Under the pieces are notes generated by a model. It made no database searches, was not told the origin of the DNA, and saw nothing but the letters and a program-made list of their open reading frames with translations. From Bradyrhizobium forestalis (GTDB taxonomy: Bacteria > Pseudomonadota > Alphaproteobacteria > Rhizobiales > Xanthobacteraceae): a stretch of 64,000 nt of DNA. Position numbers and translations under genes: made by a program. The stretch's first letter is position 1. Every line of letters starts with the position of its first letter. The stretch covers positions 38,306 through 102,305 of the forward strand of contig NZ_PGVG01000026.1 in NCBI RefSeq assembly GCF_002795245.1, in the 5' to 3' direction. Below, one piece after another: positions 11,929-28,692 of the stretch.

Positions 11929-12347
11929 TCTGGCCTTCACCCTTTTTCTGCCGCGGCCCCTCTCGGGTCCGCAAATTCTGTTCGAGCCACCCGCTCGAGG
12001 GGCCACCTTGCGCGAAATAATCCACGCAAAGCGAAATTGCGCCAACCGCTCCATCAACGAGCGGAAAGCGCTTCGACGCCACAGAGGACCGCAGTCTTGA
12101 GGCCGCTCAGCACAACGCCGCGGCCCGCGCACTGAGGTCATGCATCCGAATTCGATCTCAAGAGAACGTGCTCAAGAGAACTAAAGTCGCACTGGCATTG
12201 CCTAGCTATGATCGACAGCGTTTGAGCGGCATTCGTCGAGGTTGGTGCCCGCCTTTGCGACCCCTTGTGGATCTAATCCTGGGGGATCAACGGGTGGCCC
12301 GTTCCGACGCTGGCGATGCTCACCGCCTGTCGTTAAGTGAGGCGCTT
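11929..12347 (-). other. Long leader upstream of rpsL
   Basis: No convincing gene lies in these roughly 420 nt between the candidate str promoter and the rpsL ATG. The stretch would be an unusually long 5' UTR if transcription begins there. No riboswitch family was recognised. The short frames across it lack plausible ribosome sites and protein character. A closer secondary promoter cannot be excluded. Confidence 0.5.
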
Positions 12348-12375
12348 TCTATAAGTGAGAATCGGTCAAGTCAAG
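12348..12375 (-). promoter_or_regulatory. Candidate housekeeping promoter of the str operon
   Basis: On the minus strand CTTGACT (12375-12369) and TATAGA (12353-12348) are separated by 15 nt counted from TTGACT, or 16 nt counted from the alphaproteobacterial CTTGAC form. The spacing is a little short but both boxes are good. It directs transcription towards rpsL. Confidence 0.55.
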
Positions 12376-12801
12376 GTGAAACGACAGACACAAAGCGCTT
12401 CAGGCGCCTGCAAAAATAGGCTCTTGGCCGCCTCCCCGCGCCCGCCTGACATGGGAACGAAGCGCTTGGTCGCCAAGCCCGAAAGGCAATTATACCCGGG
12501 TTAAATATAGTTTTATTATCAGACTGAGGGTTTTTTCCTGCCCATGCACAAATCTACTGGCCGGCGGCAGGCCTTCCAGCGTTCCCGGCGCGCTGAATTG
12601 CCCGGTCTCGTGGGGATTTCGATGGCGCTCGTCGATTTGCGAGGGCCGATGCGCCCAAGCCAAGTGTCGAAAAAAGTCAGAGGCTTCGCGTCGGCCGAAC
12701 GCCTTGCGTCAGGGAATCAATGAGTCGGCGCTGGACCACGAGCGCTTGGGAGACGAAACACGAATCGGCCACGGCGGCTCCTCGGAGCCGAACGCCTCCG
12801 G
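12376..12801. other. Intergenic region between the str promoter and the ABC exporter 3' end
   Basis: No gene is supported here. It contains an A+T-rich island (about 12489-12537) that stands out from the G+C-rich surroundings and includes a TATAAT on the minus strand, but no -35 at proper distance. No rho-independent terminator was seen for the exporter gene that ends at 12802. Confidence 0.6.
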
Positions 12802-14796
12802 TCACTCCTCCTCGTCGTCTTCGTCTTCGTCTTCGTCGTCGTCGGCGTGAGCCGACGCGCCATGCGGCTGGTGGATCTGATCGTTCCACAGCTTGCGATA
12901 GGTGCCGTTCTTGGCGAGCAGCGCGGCATGGGAGCCGCGCTCGATCGCCCTGCCCCCTGAAATCACGATGATCTCGTCCATCTCGACCACCGACGCCAGA
13001 CGGTGGGTCGACCAGATCATGGTGCGGCCCTTGGCGAGCTTCAGCAGCGTGCGGTTGATCGCGGCCTCCGTGGTCTGGTCGAGCGCCGAGGTAGCCTCGT
13101 CCAACAGCAGCACGGACGGGTTACGGATGATCGCGCGCGCGATCGCGATGCGCTGGCGCTGGCCGCCCGACAGCGTGTCTCCGCGCTCTCCGACCAGCGT
13201 GTCGTATCGCTGCGGCAGGCTCATGATGAAGCGGTGGATCTCGGCCCTCCTGGCCGCCTCCTCCACCTCCTCGTCGGTTGCCCCCTCCTTGCCGAGCCGG
13301 ATGTTCTCGCGGATCGACATGTTGAACAGCATGTTCTCCTGGAACACCACCGCCATGCTTCGGCGCAGCGAATCCAGCGTCACCTTGCGGACATCGACGC
13401 CGTCGATGGTGACGCGGCCCTCGTCGGGCACGTAGAGCCGCAGGATCAGATTGAGCAGCGTGCTCTTGCCGGAGCCGCTCGGACCGACGATCGCGATGCG
13501 CTTGCCGGCATTGAGCTTGAGGCTGAGATTGTCCAGCACCGGCGTCTGGCTGCCCTCGTACTGGAAGGTGACGTGATCGAAAGTAATGTCGTTGGTGATG
13601 CGCGGCAGATCGGGCGCACCGGGGCGATCCGCCCCGCGGGTCGGCTCGTCGAGCAGTTCCTGGATGTGGCGGATCGCGGCCGCCGAGGAGATCGACACCG
13701 GGATGAAATGCATCACATGGGCGATGTTGTAGGAGACCTCCCAGAACGCGCTCTCGAAGGTGACGAAGGTGCCGATGGTAATCTGGCCCTTGGTCGCCAG
13801 ATACGCGCCGATCGCGAGCACCACGAGGTGCAGGAGGAGCACCGAGATGGTGACCGTCCGCTCCACCATGGTCGAGAGGAAGGCGGCCGAGGCGATCTTG
13901 TTGCGGGTCTCGTCGTTGCGCAAGGTGAAGAAGCCGAACATCTTGCGCTGCAGGCTGAACGCCTTGATCACGGCCTGGGCCGCCACGTTCTCCTGCACCA
14001 TGCCGAGCAGCGCACTCTCGTTGAGCTTCTGCTCGTAATTGGCCTGCACGGCTTTGGGCGTCAGGATCCGCGGGCCAATCAGTGTGATCGGGAACACCAG
14101 CAGTGCGACGACGGCGAGCTGCCAATTGAGGAACACCATCAGGATGATGCCGGCGACCAGCTCCAGGAATGGCAGCGCGGCACTATTGGCAAACGTCTTG
14201 ACCGAGCCTTCGAAGGCCGAGAGGTCGACTGAGAAGCGCGACAGGATCTCGCCGCGCTTGGTGCGGCCGAAATAAGCCGCCGGCAAGTCCTGGACGTGCT
14301 CGAACAGGCGCTTGCGGACATCGGAAATGATGCAGGCGGTAAGCCGCGCGTCCCAGCGCTCGTACCAGACGGCAATGATCGAGGTGAAGATGCCGGCGGC
14401 GGCGAGCACGCCGAGGATCTTGTAGAGCGCCTGAAAATCCTCCTCGCCGAGCGCGTCGTCGATCAGGAACTTGAGGCTGAGCGGCATGATGACGTTGAAC
14501 AACGTCTCGACCACAACGCCGAATGCCACGAATGACAGCATCCGCTTGTAGTTGGAGAGATAGGGTTTGACGAACCCGACGATGGTCGCGAGTGCGCCGG
14601 CGGCTTCACGCGCGGTAAAGACGACGAGGTCCTCGTCCTCATCGTCGTCGTCGAGCTCCAGCTCGTCATCCTCCTGATCTTCGGCGTCCTCGTCGTCTTC
14701 GAGGTCCGGCTTGGCGAGGGCGAGCTTGTCGTCGAGCTCGACCGCCTCTTCCGCGGCGAGCTTCTGTTTGTCGGGCGGGAGGGGCTTGGACGCCAT
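12802..14796 (-). CDS. ABC exporter, fused permease-ATPase, with acidic tails
   Basis: 664 aa half-transporter of the MsbA/lipid-multidrug exporter type, expected to dimerise in the inner membrane. An N-terminal Asp/Glu-rich segment (about residues 30-58) precedes a six-helix permease (about 75-370). The ATPase follows with Walker A GPSGSGKST near residue 440, signature LSGGQ near 542, Walker B VLLLDEATSALD near 565 and the H-loop STHR. The extreme C-terminus is a run of Asp/Glu encoded by a near-trinucleotide repeat (about 12805-12846). Substrate is unknown; lipid, glycan or drug export are all possible. It stands alone between rpsL and an oxidoreductase gene, 131 nt downstream of nothing obvious but in the same orientation. 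Confidence 0.9.
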   Translation of the reverse strand: MASKPLPPDKQKLAAEEAVELDDKLALAKPDLEDDEDAEDQEDDELELDDDDEDEDLVVFTAREAAGALATIVGFVKPYLSNYKRMLSFVAFGVVVETLFNVIMPLSLKFLIDDALGEEDFQALYKILGVLAAAGIFTSIIAVWYERWDARLTACIISDVRKRLFEHVQDLPAAYFGRTKRGEILSRFSVDLSAFEGSVKTFANSAALPFLELVAGIILMVFLNWQLAVVALLVFPITLIGPRILTPKAVQANYEQKLNESALLGMVQENVAAQAVIKAFSLQRKMFGFFTLRNDETRNKIASAAFLSTMVERTVTISVLLLHLVVLAIGAYLATKGQITIGTFVTFESAFWEVSYNIAHVMHFIPVSISSAAAIRHIQELLDEPTRGADRPGAPDLPRITNDITFDHVTFQYEGSQTPVLDNLSLKLNAGKRIAIVGPSGSGKSTLLNLILRLYVPDEGRVTIDGVDVRKVTLDSLRRSMAVVFQENMLFNMSIRENIRLGKEGATDEEVEEAARRAEIHRFIMSLPQRYDTLVGERGDTLSGGQRQRIAIARAIIRNPSVLLLDEATSALDQTTEAAINRTLLKLAKGRTMIWSTHRLASVVEMDEIIVISGGRAIERGSHAALLAKNGTYRKLWNDQIHQPHGASAHADDDEDEDEDDEEE

Positions 14797-14927
14797 GAAA
14801 CCAACCGATGCTGACGGCCGGCCTGACCGCAGAGAGAAGCAGGAATAGCGGCAACCGCTATTGCACCGATTCTATGCGATCAGGATGAATTCGGCAAAAC
14901 AATTGGCGAATCCGACCCGCCCCGCGG

Positions 14928-16982
14928 CTAGTCCTCGTCCTCGACCTTGTCGAAGAAGGAATAGCGCAAGGAGTCCGCGTCCGCGTACCACTGCCCCGGC
15001 CCCTTATTGGCGGCGAGCGTCGCCTCCCAGAGCGCATCGGTACAATCCTTGCGGTGCATCGACAGGTCGAAACCGTTACCGAAGAACAGTTCGGACCATT
15101 CCCACCAGGTGCCGAGCTTCTTGACCCCACGCAGGAGGTCGTAGCGGTCGACCAATGCCGGCGCCATGTCCGAGGTGATCGAGCCGAACACGAGGCCGGT
15201 CTCGACCACGCGGTTGAGCTCGCGGATCGCGCGGACCACCTGCTTCGGGGAAACGTGGCAGAGGCTGGTCTCGAACACGAAGTCGAACGTGCCGTCCTTG
15301 AACGGCATGTCGGTGATTGATCCGAGCTTGTTGTACTTCTTCAGCGCTTTCGGTGTTTTGGCATGGATGGCGCGGTTGCTCTCGATTCCCCATGCATCGA
15401 TACCGCGATCGCGCAGCGCGCCGATCAGTTCGCCGCTGGCAGAGCCCGCAACCAGCAGCTTGGCGCCCGCAGCCTTGCCCCAGACGATGCCGATCAGCTT
15501 GGTGAGGTAATCGGGATCGGTGAAGTGCCGCCACGCTTCATGATAGGGACCGAGGCCGCGATAATTCTCGAAATAATCGCGATCGATCTTGTCCGAGAGC
15601 GGCTTGTCCTCCTGCGCGCGTTCGCGGCGCAGGCGCATCATCTCGGTGAGGATGATGTCGGTCGCCGCGTCCGAGGAGTCGAGCAGGCCGTTCAACGTCG
15701 AATCGAACAGATAGTCGCCGACCACCACGATGCCGGGATGCTCCTTCGGCTCGGGCCGGTGATTGGTCATGACGTCGCGTACCGGCAGGCTACCCGGCAG
15801 CGCGTTCACCGACGACAGCCAGCGGTGGATCTTGCCTTCCACGAAATGCAAACGCGCATCGCCGAGAGAAGCCGGCAGCGATTTCAGAGCGGCATCGATC
15901 AGCTCCTGGTCCGACAGATTGGCAAAAGCCAGCGCGTCGGAGCCGGGAATGAGCCAGTTCAAAACGCCATGCCTGCCGACGTCGTGGCGCGCGCCCTCGT
16001 TGTAGACGCAGCAGCCGCCGAAGGCCTCCGACATGAACCAGGCGCCCGGAATCTTCTCGCCCCAGAACGGCTCGTCGAACAGGATCGAGACGCGCAGATA
16101 GTGCGCGGGGCGGTCGAAATAGGCAACGTGCTTGACCATCGACTTGCGCAGCTGCTCGCCCTCCCAACCGAGGGTAGCGAGCCAGGAATGCGGCAAGCAG
16201 ACCAGCACGAGGTCGAAGTCGCGGGTCTCCGGTCCCTTGCCGTTCATCATCTTGAGCTGATAACGGCCCGTCGGCGCCTTGCCGACGGTGAGCACGCGGT
16301 GATTGAGCTGGATGTCGGCATTGACCTCCGACTGCAGGCATTCGATCAGCTGCTCGTTGCCGTTCTGGATGGAATAGAGGCCGATATAGCCGTCGACGTC
16401 CATCAGATAGTTCTTGAGCGCGTTGAGACCGTTGGTGTTGTGGCTCTCGGTCGCGATGTCGGAGCGCGCCATCACCTTGAAGAAACGCTTTGCCGTCTCG
16501 TCCTCGACCTCCTCGTCGAGCACCTGCTCGGCGGTCTTGTAGGCCCAGGGATTCTCGTTGTCGTGCGCGCCAACGCCCTCGTAATATTCGATCGGCGACA
16601 TCACCTCGGTGCAGCGCTTGCGGAACGCCTCGATCGCGGCCGCGGTCTTGGCGCCGTATTTGCGGCGCATGCCCGGCACGTCATTGAGGAGCTCGCCGCC
16701 GAAATGCACCTGCTCGGCGTCCATCGGAATGGTCTGGAGGCCGAAATGCTGGATCAGCTCGCGCAGCGGATCGGGGCCGGTCATCGAGTAATCGTAGATC
16801 TCGGCAACGCCGGCCTCGTACATCGCGGGCGCCGAATCGAATTTACGCGTGACGATCTTGCCGCCGAGCCGGTCGGAGGCCTCGTAGATGGTGACGCGGC
16901 AGAGATCGCCGAGCTTGCGCTTCAGATACCAAGCGCTCATCAGCCCGCCGGGGCCGCCGCCTACGATTGCGAGATCAAGCAT
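14928..16982 (-). CDS. FAD/NAD(P)-binding amine-oxidase-like protein fused to a methyltransferase-like domain
   Basis: 684 aa from ATG 16982 (MLDLAIVGGGPGGLMSAWYL). Residues 1-45 form the dinucleotide fold (GGGPGG, then YEASDRLGGK), and the body to about 465 resembles the protoporphyrinogen oxidase/phytoene desaturase superfamily, including PEPKEHPGIVVVGDYLFDSTLNG near its C-terminal FAD contact. A second domain (about 500-684) has a class I SAM-methyltransferase look: AGSASGELIGALRDRGIDAWGIE, then DMPFKDGTFDFVFETSLCHV. No substrate can be assigned. It follows rpoC after that gene's terminator, so it likely has its own promoter. An alternative start 12 codons upstream exists but the FAD fold begins at this ATG. 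Confidence 0.8.
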   Translation of the reverse strand: MLDLAIVGGGPGGLMSAWYLKRKLGDLCRVTIYEASDRLGGKIVTRKFDSAPAMYEAGVAEIYDYSMTGPDPLRELIQHFGLQTIPMDAEQVHFGGELLNDVPGMRRKYGAKTAAAIEAFRKRCTEVMSPIEYYEGVGAHDNENPWAYKTAEQVLDEEVEDETAKRFFKVMARSDIATESHNTNGLNALKNYLMDVDGYIGLYSIQNGNEQLIECLQSEVNADIQLNHRVLTVGKAPTGRYQLKMMNGKGPETRDFDLVLVCLPHSWLATLGWEGEQLRKSMVKHVAYFDRPAHYLRVSILFDEPFWGEKIPGAWFMSEAFGGCCVYNEGARHDVGRHGVLNWLIPGSDALAFANLSDQELIDAALKSLPASLGDARLHFVEGKIHRWLSSVNALPGSLPVRDVMTNHRPEPKEHPGIVVVGDYLFDSTLNGLLDSSDAATDIILTEMMRLRRERAQEDKPLSDKIDRDYFENYRGLGPYHEAWRHFTDPDYLTKLIGIVWGKAAGAKLLVAGSASGELIGALRDRGIDAWGIESNRAIHAKTPKALKKYNKLGSITDMPFKDGTFDFVFETSLCHVSPKQVVRAIRELNRVVETGLVFGSITSDMAPALVDRYDLLRGVKKLGTWWEWSELFFGNGFDLSMHRKDCTDALWEATLAANKGPGQWYADADSLRYSFFDKVEDED

Positions 16983-17115
16983 GAGAGTCCCGTGGTCTTC
17001 CGGCCCTGCCCCCTTCACGGGACCACCGGTCTAAGCTCTCCTAGCAGAAGCGCTTTTGCGACTGAAGGAAAGATGAACAAACGTTGATCCTGCATCGCAA
17101 CAAGCAAAGAAAGCA

Positions 17116-17144
17116 GCAAAAAGGCCGGCAAAAGCCGGCCTTTT
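17116..17144 (-). terminator. Intrinsic terminator after rpoC (possibly bidirectional)
   Basis: Perfect 9-bp stem AAGGCCGGC / GCCGGCCTT (17121-17129 and 17134-17142) with an AAAA loop (TTTT on the minus strand). On the minus strand it is followed by a run of five T's counting the stem base, 34 nt past the rpoC stop. The plus strand also ends in TTTT. Confidence 0.85.
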
Positions 17145-17175
17145 CATTGTCCTCGGTATTCCTACGGATGAACGA

Positions 17176-21372
<4,197 letters not shown>

Positions 21373-21501
21373 CGTGTTCTCCTCGCGTGCCGGTCGCCTC
21401 CGGCCGCAAATTCGAAAATCACTCAAGCGGGGCGCCCTGCCCTCAAGGCCTCGGGAGGGGCGCCAATGCCCGGCTGTGAAGGCCGGGCATGAAAGGTCGA
21501 A
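21373..21501 (-). other. rpoB-rpoC spacer with hairpins
   Basis: 129 nt. It contains a perfect 9-bp hairpin ATGCCCGGC / GCCGGGCAT (21466-21474, 21482-21490) right after the rpoB stop, and a second inverted pair ggcgccc / gggcgcc around 21431-21464. No T-run follows on the minus strand, so RNA processing or stabilisation is more likely than termination. Confidence 0.6.
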
Positions 21502-25626
<4,125 letters not shown>

Positions 25627-26108
25627 CGTGGCCTCTCATTTTCGTCGCCCGCTCTGGGCGCGCCGTCCGGAACGCGGCTGCCACCGCTTTCCGGGTTGAA
25701 TTTTCGAACCCGTCTTGGGGGCCGGAGACGCAGTTTCAGGCGCCGATGTCCTGAATCTGTTCTTCAGACCTTCAAAACGCAAAACGACGCGCGGGGCGCA
25801 GATGCGCGCCCGCCCGTCACAACGATCATCTTCACGGACTGCAAAAGCCCGAAATAGCCTGCTCTCCCAACGGCTTACAGGGAAATCCGGCATCCCTGCC
25901 CACCGCGCTTTCGTGCTGCCGACCCGATATGGGGCGACAATAGTGCAGATTCGAGGGTTAAACCCTCAAATCCCCACACTTTTTCGTGTTCGGCCTGCGT
26001 CGGGACGTTCCGTCGCACGCCTTTTGCATTCGGTCCACCCTCTTGAGGAGCGGACCGGGATCCCGGACCTTGCCGATGCGCGGCCGGGATCCCGCCAGCA
26101 AGCGTTGC
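25627..26108 (-). other. rplL-rpoB spacer with stem-loops
   Basis: No gene is supported in these 482 nt. Sixteen nt past the rplL stop there is a 10-bp inverted repeat GGGATCCCGG / CCGGGATCCC (26084-26093, 26057-26066) with a 17-nt loop and no T-run. A smaller CGGGTT / AACCCG stem lies at 25692-25712 in front of rpoB. In E. coli this spacer holds an attenuator and an RNase III site; a comparable role is inferred, not shown. Confidence 0.55.
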
Positions 26109-26486
26109 TTACTTGAGCTCGACCTTGGCGCCAGCCTTCTCGAGCTGGGCCTTGATCTTGTCGGCTTCTTCCTTGTTCACGCCTTCCTTCAGCGGCTTCG
26201 GAGCACCCTCGACGAGGTCCTTTGCTTCCTTCAGGCCGAGACCGGTGATGGCGCGGACTTCCTTGATGACCTCGATCTTCTTGTCGCCAGCGCTGGCGAG
26301 AACGACCGTGAACTCGGTCTTCTCTTCCGCCGGAGCGGCAGCGCCGCCAGCAGCAGCCGGACCGGCCACGGCGACAGCCGCGGCAGCCGAAACGCCCCAC
26401 TTCTCTTCGAGGAGCTTCGCCAGTTCAGCAGCTTCGAGCACGGTGAGGCTCGAGAGGTCGTCAACGATCTTCTGCAAGTCAGCCAT
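26109..26486 (-). CDS. rplL: 50S ribosomal protein L7/L12
   Basis: 125 aa. The N-terminal dimerisation part (MADLQKIVDDLSSLTVLEAA), an Ala/Gly/Pro-rich hinge, and the factor-binding domain with EKTEFTVVLASAGDKKIEVIK and ITGLGLKEAKDLVEGAPK are all present. It is the flexible stalk protein that recruits translation GTPases. It lies 54 nt after rplJ. Confidence 0.99.
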   Translation of the reverse strand: MADLQKIVDDLSSLTVLEAAELAKLLEEKWGVSAAAAVAVAGPAAAGGAAAPAEEKTEFTVVLASAGDKKIEVIKEVRAITGLGLKEAKDLVEGAPKPLKEGVNKEEADKIKAQLEKAGAKVELK

Positions 26487-26540
26487 TGTTCAGTTTCCTT
26501 ACGTGTAAGTCTGGTTCGGGTTTGAGTTTTGCGAAGGGCG

Positions 26541-27059
26541 TCAGGCCGCTTCGCCCTTTGAGGCATGAGCCTGGATGACGCGCGCGAGCTTGCCCGCGGG
26601 CGCATTGGCGAGCTGGGCCAGCTTGGTCGCCGGGGCCACGATGAGGCCGACGATCTTGCCGCGCAGTTCGTCAAGCGACGGCAGCGAGGCAAGCGCCTTC
26701 ACGCCGTCGACATTCAGGACGGTCTTCCCCATCGATCCGCCGACGATGACGAACTTTTCGTTCGCCTTGGCGAATTCGATGGCGACCTTTGGCGCCGCTA
26801 CCGGATCGTTCGAAGTGGCGATCACGGTCGGTCCCTTCAGCATGGGGCCGATGGCAACGACGTCAGTGCCTTCAAGAGCAATTTTGGCGAGACGGTTCTT
26901 CGAGACCTTCACCGCAGCGCCCGCCTGCTTCATCTGCTGGCGCAGCTTCTGCATCTGGGCGACGGTGAGGCCGGAATATTGAGCAACGACCGCGACGCTC
27001 GTGGTCTTGAAGACCTCATTGAGCTGTTCGACCGCTTCTTTTTTTGCCGCTCGTTCCAC
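26541..27059 (-). CDS. rplJ: 50S ribosomal protein L10
   Basis: 172 aa from GTG 27059 (MERAAKKEAVEQLNEVFK). The frame stays open for 42 more codons upstream, but a strong GGAGAGAG stands just before this GTG and L10 similarity begins here. SVAVVAQYSGLTVAQMQKLR and KVSKNRLAKIAL are L10, the stalk base that holds L7/L12 dimers. Its leader is long and structured, as expected for an autoregulated L10-L12 unit. Confidence 0.96.
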   Translation of the reverse strand: MERAAKKEAVEQLNEVFKTTSVAVVAQYSGLTVAQMQKLRQQMKQAGAAVKVSKNRLAKIALEGTDVVAIGPMLKGPTVIATSNDPVAAPKVAIEFAKANEKFVIVGGSMGKTVLNVDGVKALASLPSLDELRGKIVGLIVAPATKLAQLANAPAGKLARVIQAHASKGEAA

Positions 27060-27320
27060 AGCAAGCTCTCTCCGGTTGGCGGTCATCGCGAGAAGCGGGA
27101 CCGCCGGGTTGCACCCATCGTCCCGCCCAAACCTGAACCTCGGGGCCAAATCCCCCAGGACACGCCGGGCAAGACGACAATTCAAAGCCTGCCCTCCGGG
27201 AGCCTCTTAAGAGGCCCACGGCGTGTCGAGGTCCGAACCAGACCCGTTTCGCAAAGCCAGCCCTTAAAGCTGGATGCGAAGTGAAATCCGGTCTTCACCC
27301 GTCTATGCAGGCCATGCGAT
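27060..27320 (-). promoter_or_regulatory. Candidate L10 (rplJ) autoregulatory leader
   Basis: Non-coding stretch directly ahead of rplJ. It carries a perfect 14-bp palindrome GCCTCTTAAGAGGC (27202-27215) and several G-rich inverted segments. In bacteria L10/L12 commonly bind the rplJ leader to repress translation; the location fits, but a defined kink-turn could not be drawn by eye, so this is inference. Confidence 0.4.
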
Positions 27321-27646
27321 TAAGCCTTTGAGAAATCGAAACTTCCCGCGGGCGCCTGCAGTCTTGGACAGGACAAGGTCAGCCGGCGAACCGTCCGACC
27401 TCTGCCCGCATCCCAGCCGACCGACGGGTTTTCCTTCCTTTTCGGGCCAATCCTCGCGGACGTCCTGAAAAGGAATGATCTCCTGCCGTATCGGGTTTTT
27501 CGGAATGCGTGCACAGACGCGCCAGCCGAGGCCGGCACGTCCGGAGGCGGTTCTTTAACCGCTCTCTGCCTGCTTGCCAAGAGCAAAATTCACACCAGTT
27601 CCAATCCATTGCCGGCCGGGCTTGAACCCGGCCGACAAGGGCCGGT
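27321..27646 (-). other. Intergenic DNA between the dehydrogenase gene and the rplJ leader
   Basis: No gene is supported. At its right end is an inverted repeat GGCCGGG / CCCGGCC with a 6-nt loop (27614-27633), 13 nt beyond the dehydrogenase stop and without a T-run. A promoter for rplJL should lie here or in the leader, but no pair of good -35/-10 boxes was found. Confidence 0.5.
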
Positions 27647-28600
27647 TCAGGTCGATCTGACCGCGTAAGGCAGCGGCTTGCCTTCGAAAAACGCAGTCAG
27701 GTTCGCCAGCACGCAACTCTGCATGGCGACGTGCGAATCCAGGGTGTGGCCGCCGATATGCGGGGCGAACACCACGTTGGGGAGCGCGGTCAGCGCGTCC
27801 GGGGCGTGCGGTTCCTTCTCGAAGACATCGAGACCGGCACCGGCGATGGTCTTGTCGGAGAGCGCCGCGACCAGGGCCTTCTCGTCGACGACCGAGCCGC
27901 GGGAGATGTTGACGACATAGCCGTCCGCGCCGAGCCGCTTCAGGATATCGGCATTGACGACATGCTGAGTCTCGGCCCCTGCCCGCACCGCGATCATCAG
28001 CACGCTGCACCAATCAGCCAGCGCCTCGAGGCTTGGGAAATATTGATAGGGCAGATCGTACTTGGTGCGGCTGAAATAGCCGACCTCGCTCTCGAAGGCG
28101 GCGCAGCGCGCCGCGATCTTGCGGCCGATCTCGCCCATGCCGTAGACGCCGATGCGCCGGCCGGGCATGCCCGCTTGCGGGCGCATCATCGGCGACTGCC
28201 TTGACGCCGCCCAGTCGCCGCTGCGGACATATTGGTCGGCAACCAGGATCCGGCGGGTCGTCGCCAGCATCAGGGTCATCGCGATATCGGCGACCGAGGC
28301 CGCATTGGCGCCCGGGCTGTGACCGACTGCGATGTTGCGGGCGGCGGCCGCCTTCAGATCGACACCGTCATAACCGGTTCCATAGCAGACGATGGCGCCG
28401 AGCTTTGGAAACAGCTCCATCGCCTCCGCGCCGAGCGGGGTGCCGCCCGCGGTCAGCAGCGCGCGAATGCCGCTCAGCTCATCCGCCGAAAACAGCTCGC
28501 ACGCGGGCTTGCCACCGGTGTCGAGCAGCTCGAACCGCTCGGCGAAACGCGCCATCATCGACTTGGGAAAGCGCGAGTAGATCAGGACCTTGTCAGCCAT
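27647..28600 (-). CDS. NAD(P)-dependent D-2-hydroxyacid dehydrogenase
   Basis: 317 aa from ATG 28600 (MADKVLIYSRFPKSMM). It has the D-isomer-specific 2-hydroxyacid dehydrogenase layout: catalytic-domain halves around a Rossmann domain with GVYGMGEIGRKIAAR, then NISRGSVVDEKAL (catalytic Arg), a Glu further on, and PHIGGHT (catalytic His). Glyoxylate/hydroxypyruvate reductase or a related enzyme is likely; the substrate is not fixed. It interrupts the usual rplKA-rplJL order, and its ATG is only 27 nt past the T-run of the rplA terminator. Confidence 0.88.
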   Translation of the reverse strand: MADKVLIYSRFPKSMMARFAERFELLDTGGKPACELFSADELSGIRALLTAGGTPLGAEAMELFPKLGAIVCYGTGYDGVDLKAAAARNIAVGHSPGANAASVADIAMTLMLATTRRILVADQYVRSGDWAASRQSPMMRPQAGMPGRRIGVYGMGEIGRKIAARCAAFESEVGYFSRTKYDLPYQYFPSLEALADWCSVLMIAVRAGAETQHVVNADILKRLGADGYVVNISRGSVVDEKALVAALSDKTIAGAGLDVFEKEPHAPDALTALPNVVFAPHIGGHTLDSHVAMQSCVLANLTAFFEGKPLPYAVRST

Positions 28601-28626
28601 TTTTTCTTGTTTCCGGTGAGCGCCGC

Positions 28627-28671
28627 CAAAAACGACGAGGGGCGGAATCGGTTGCCCAATTCCGCCCCTCG
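28627..28671 (-). terminator. Intrinsic terminator after rplA
   Basis: Perfect 13-bp stem CGAGGGGCGGAAT / ATTCCGCCCCTCG (28636-28648, 28659-28671) with a 10-nt loop. On the minus strand it is followed by GTTTTTGG, giving a U-run at 28632-28628, 22 nt after the rplA stop. Confidence 0.88.
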
Positions 28672-28692
28672 GCCTCATGTAATTTCGAGACC

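Noticed and set aside
12168..12419. Plus-strand frame of 83 codons upstream of rpsL
   Set aside because: It covers the candidate str promoter, has no ribosome site and no protein-like character.
12489..12537. TATAAT in an A+T-rich island as a promoter
   Set aside because: No -35 box at a usable distance on that strand.
25715..26116. Plus-strand frame in the rplL-rpoB spacer
   Set aside because: No ribosome site or motif; it crosses the hairpin and the end of rplL antisense.
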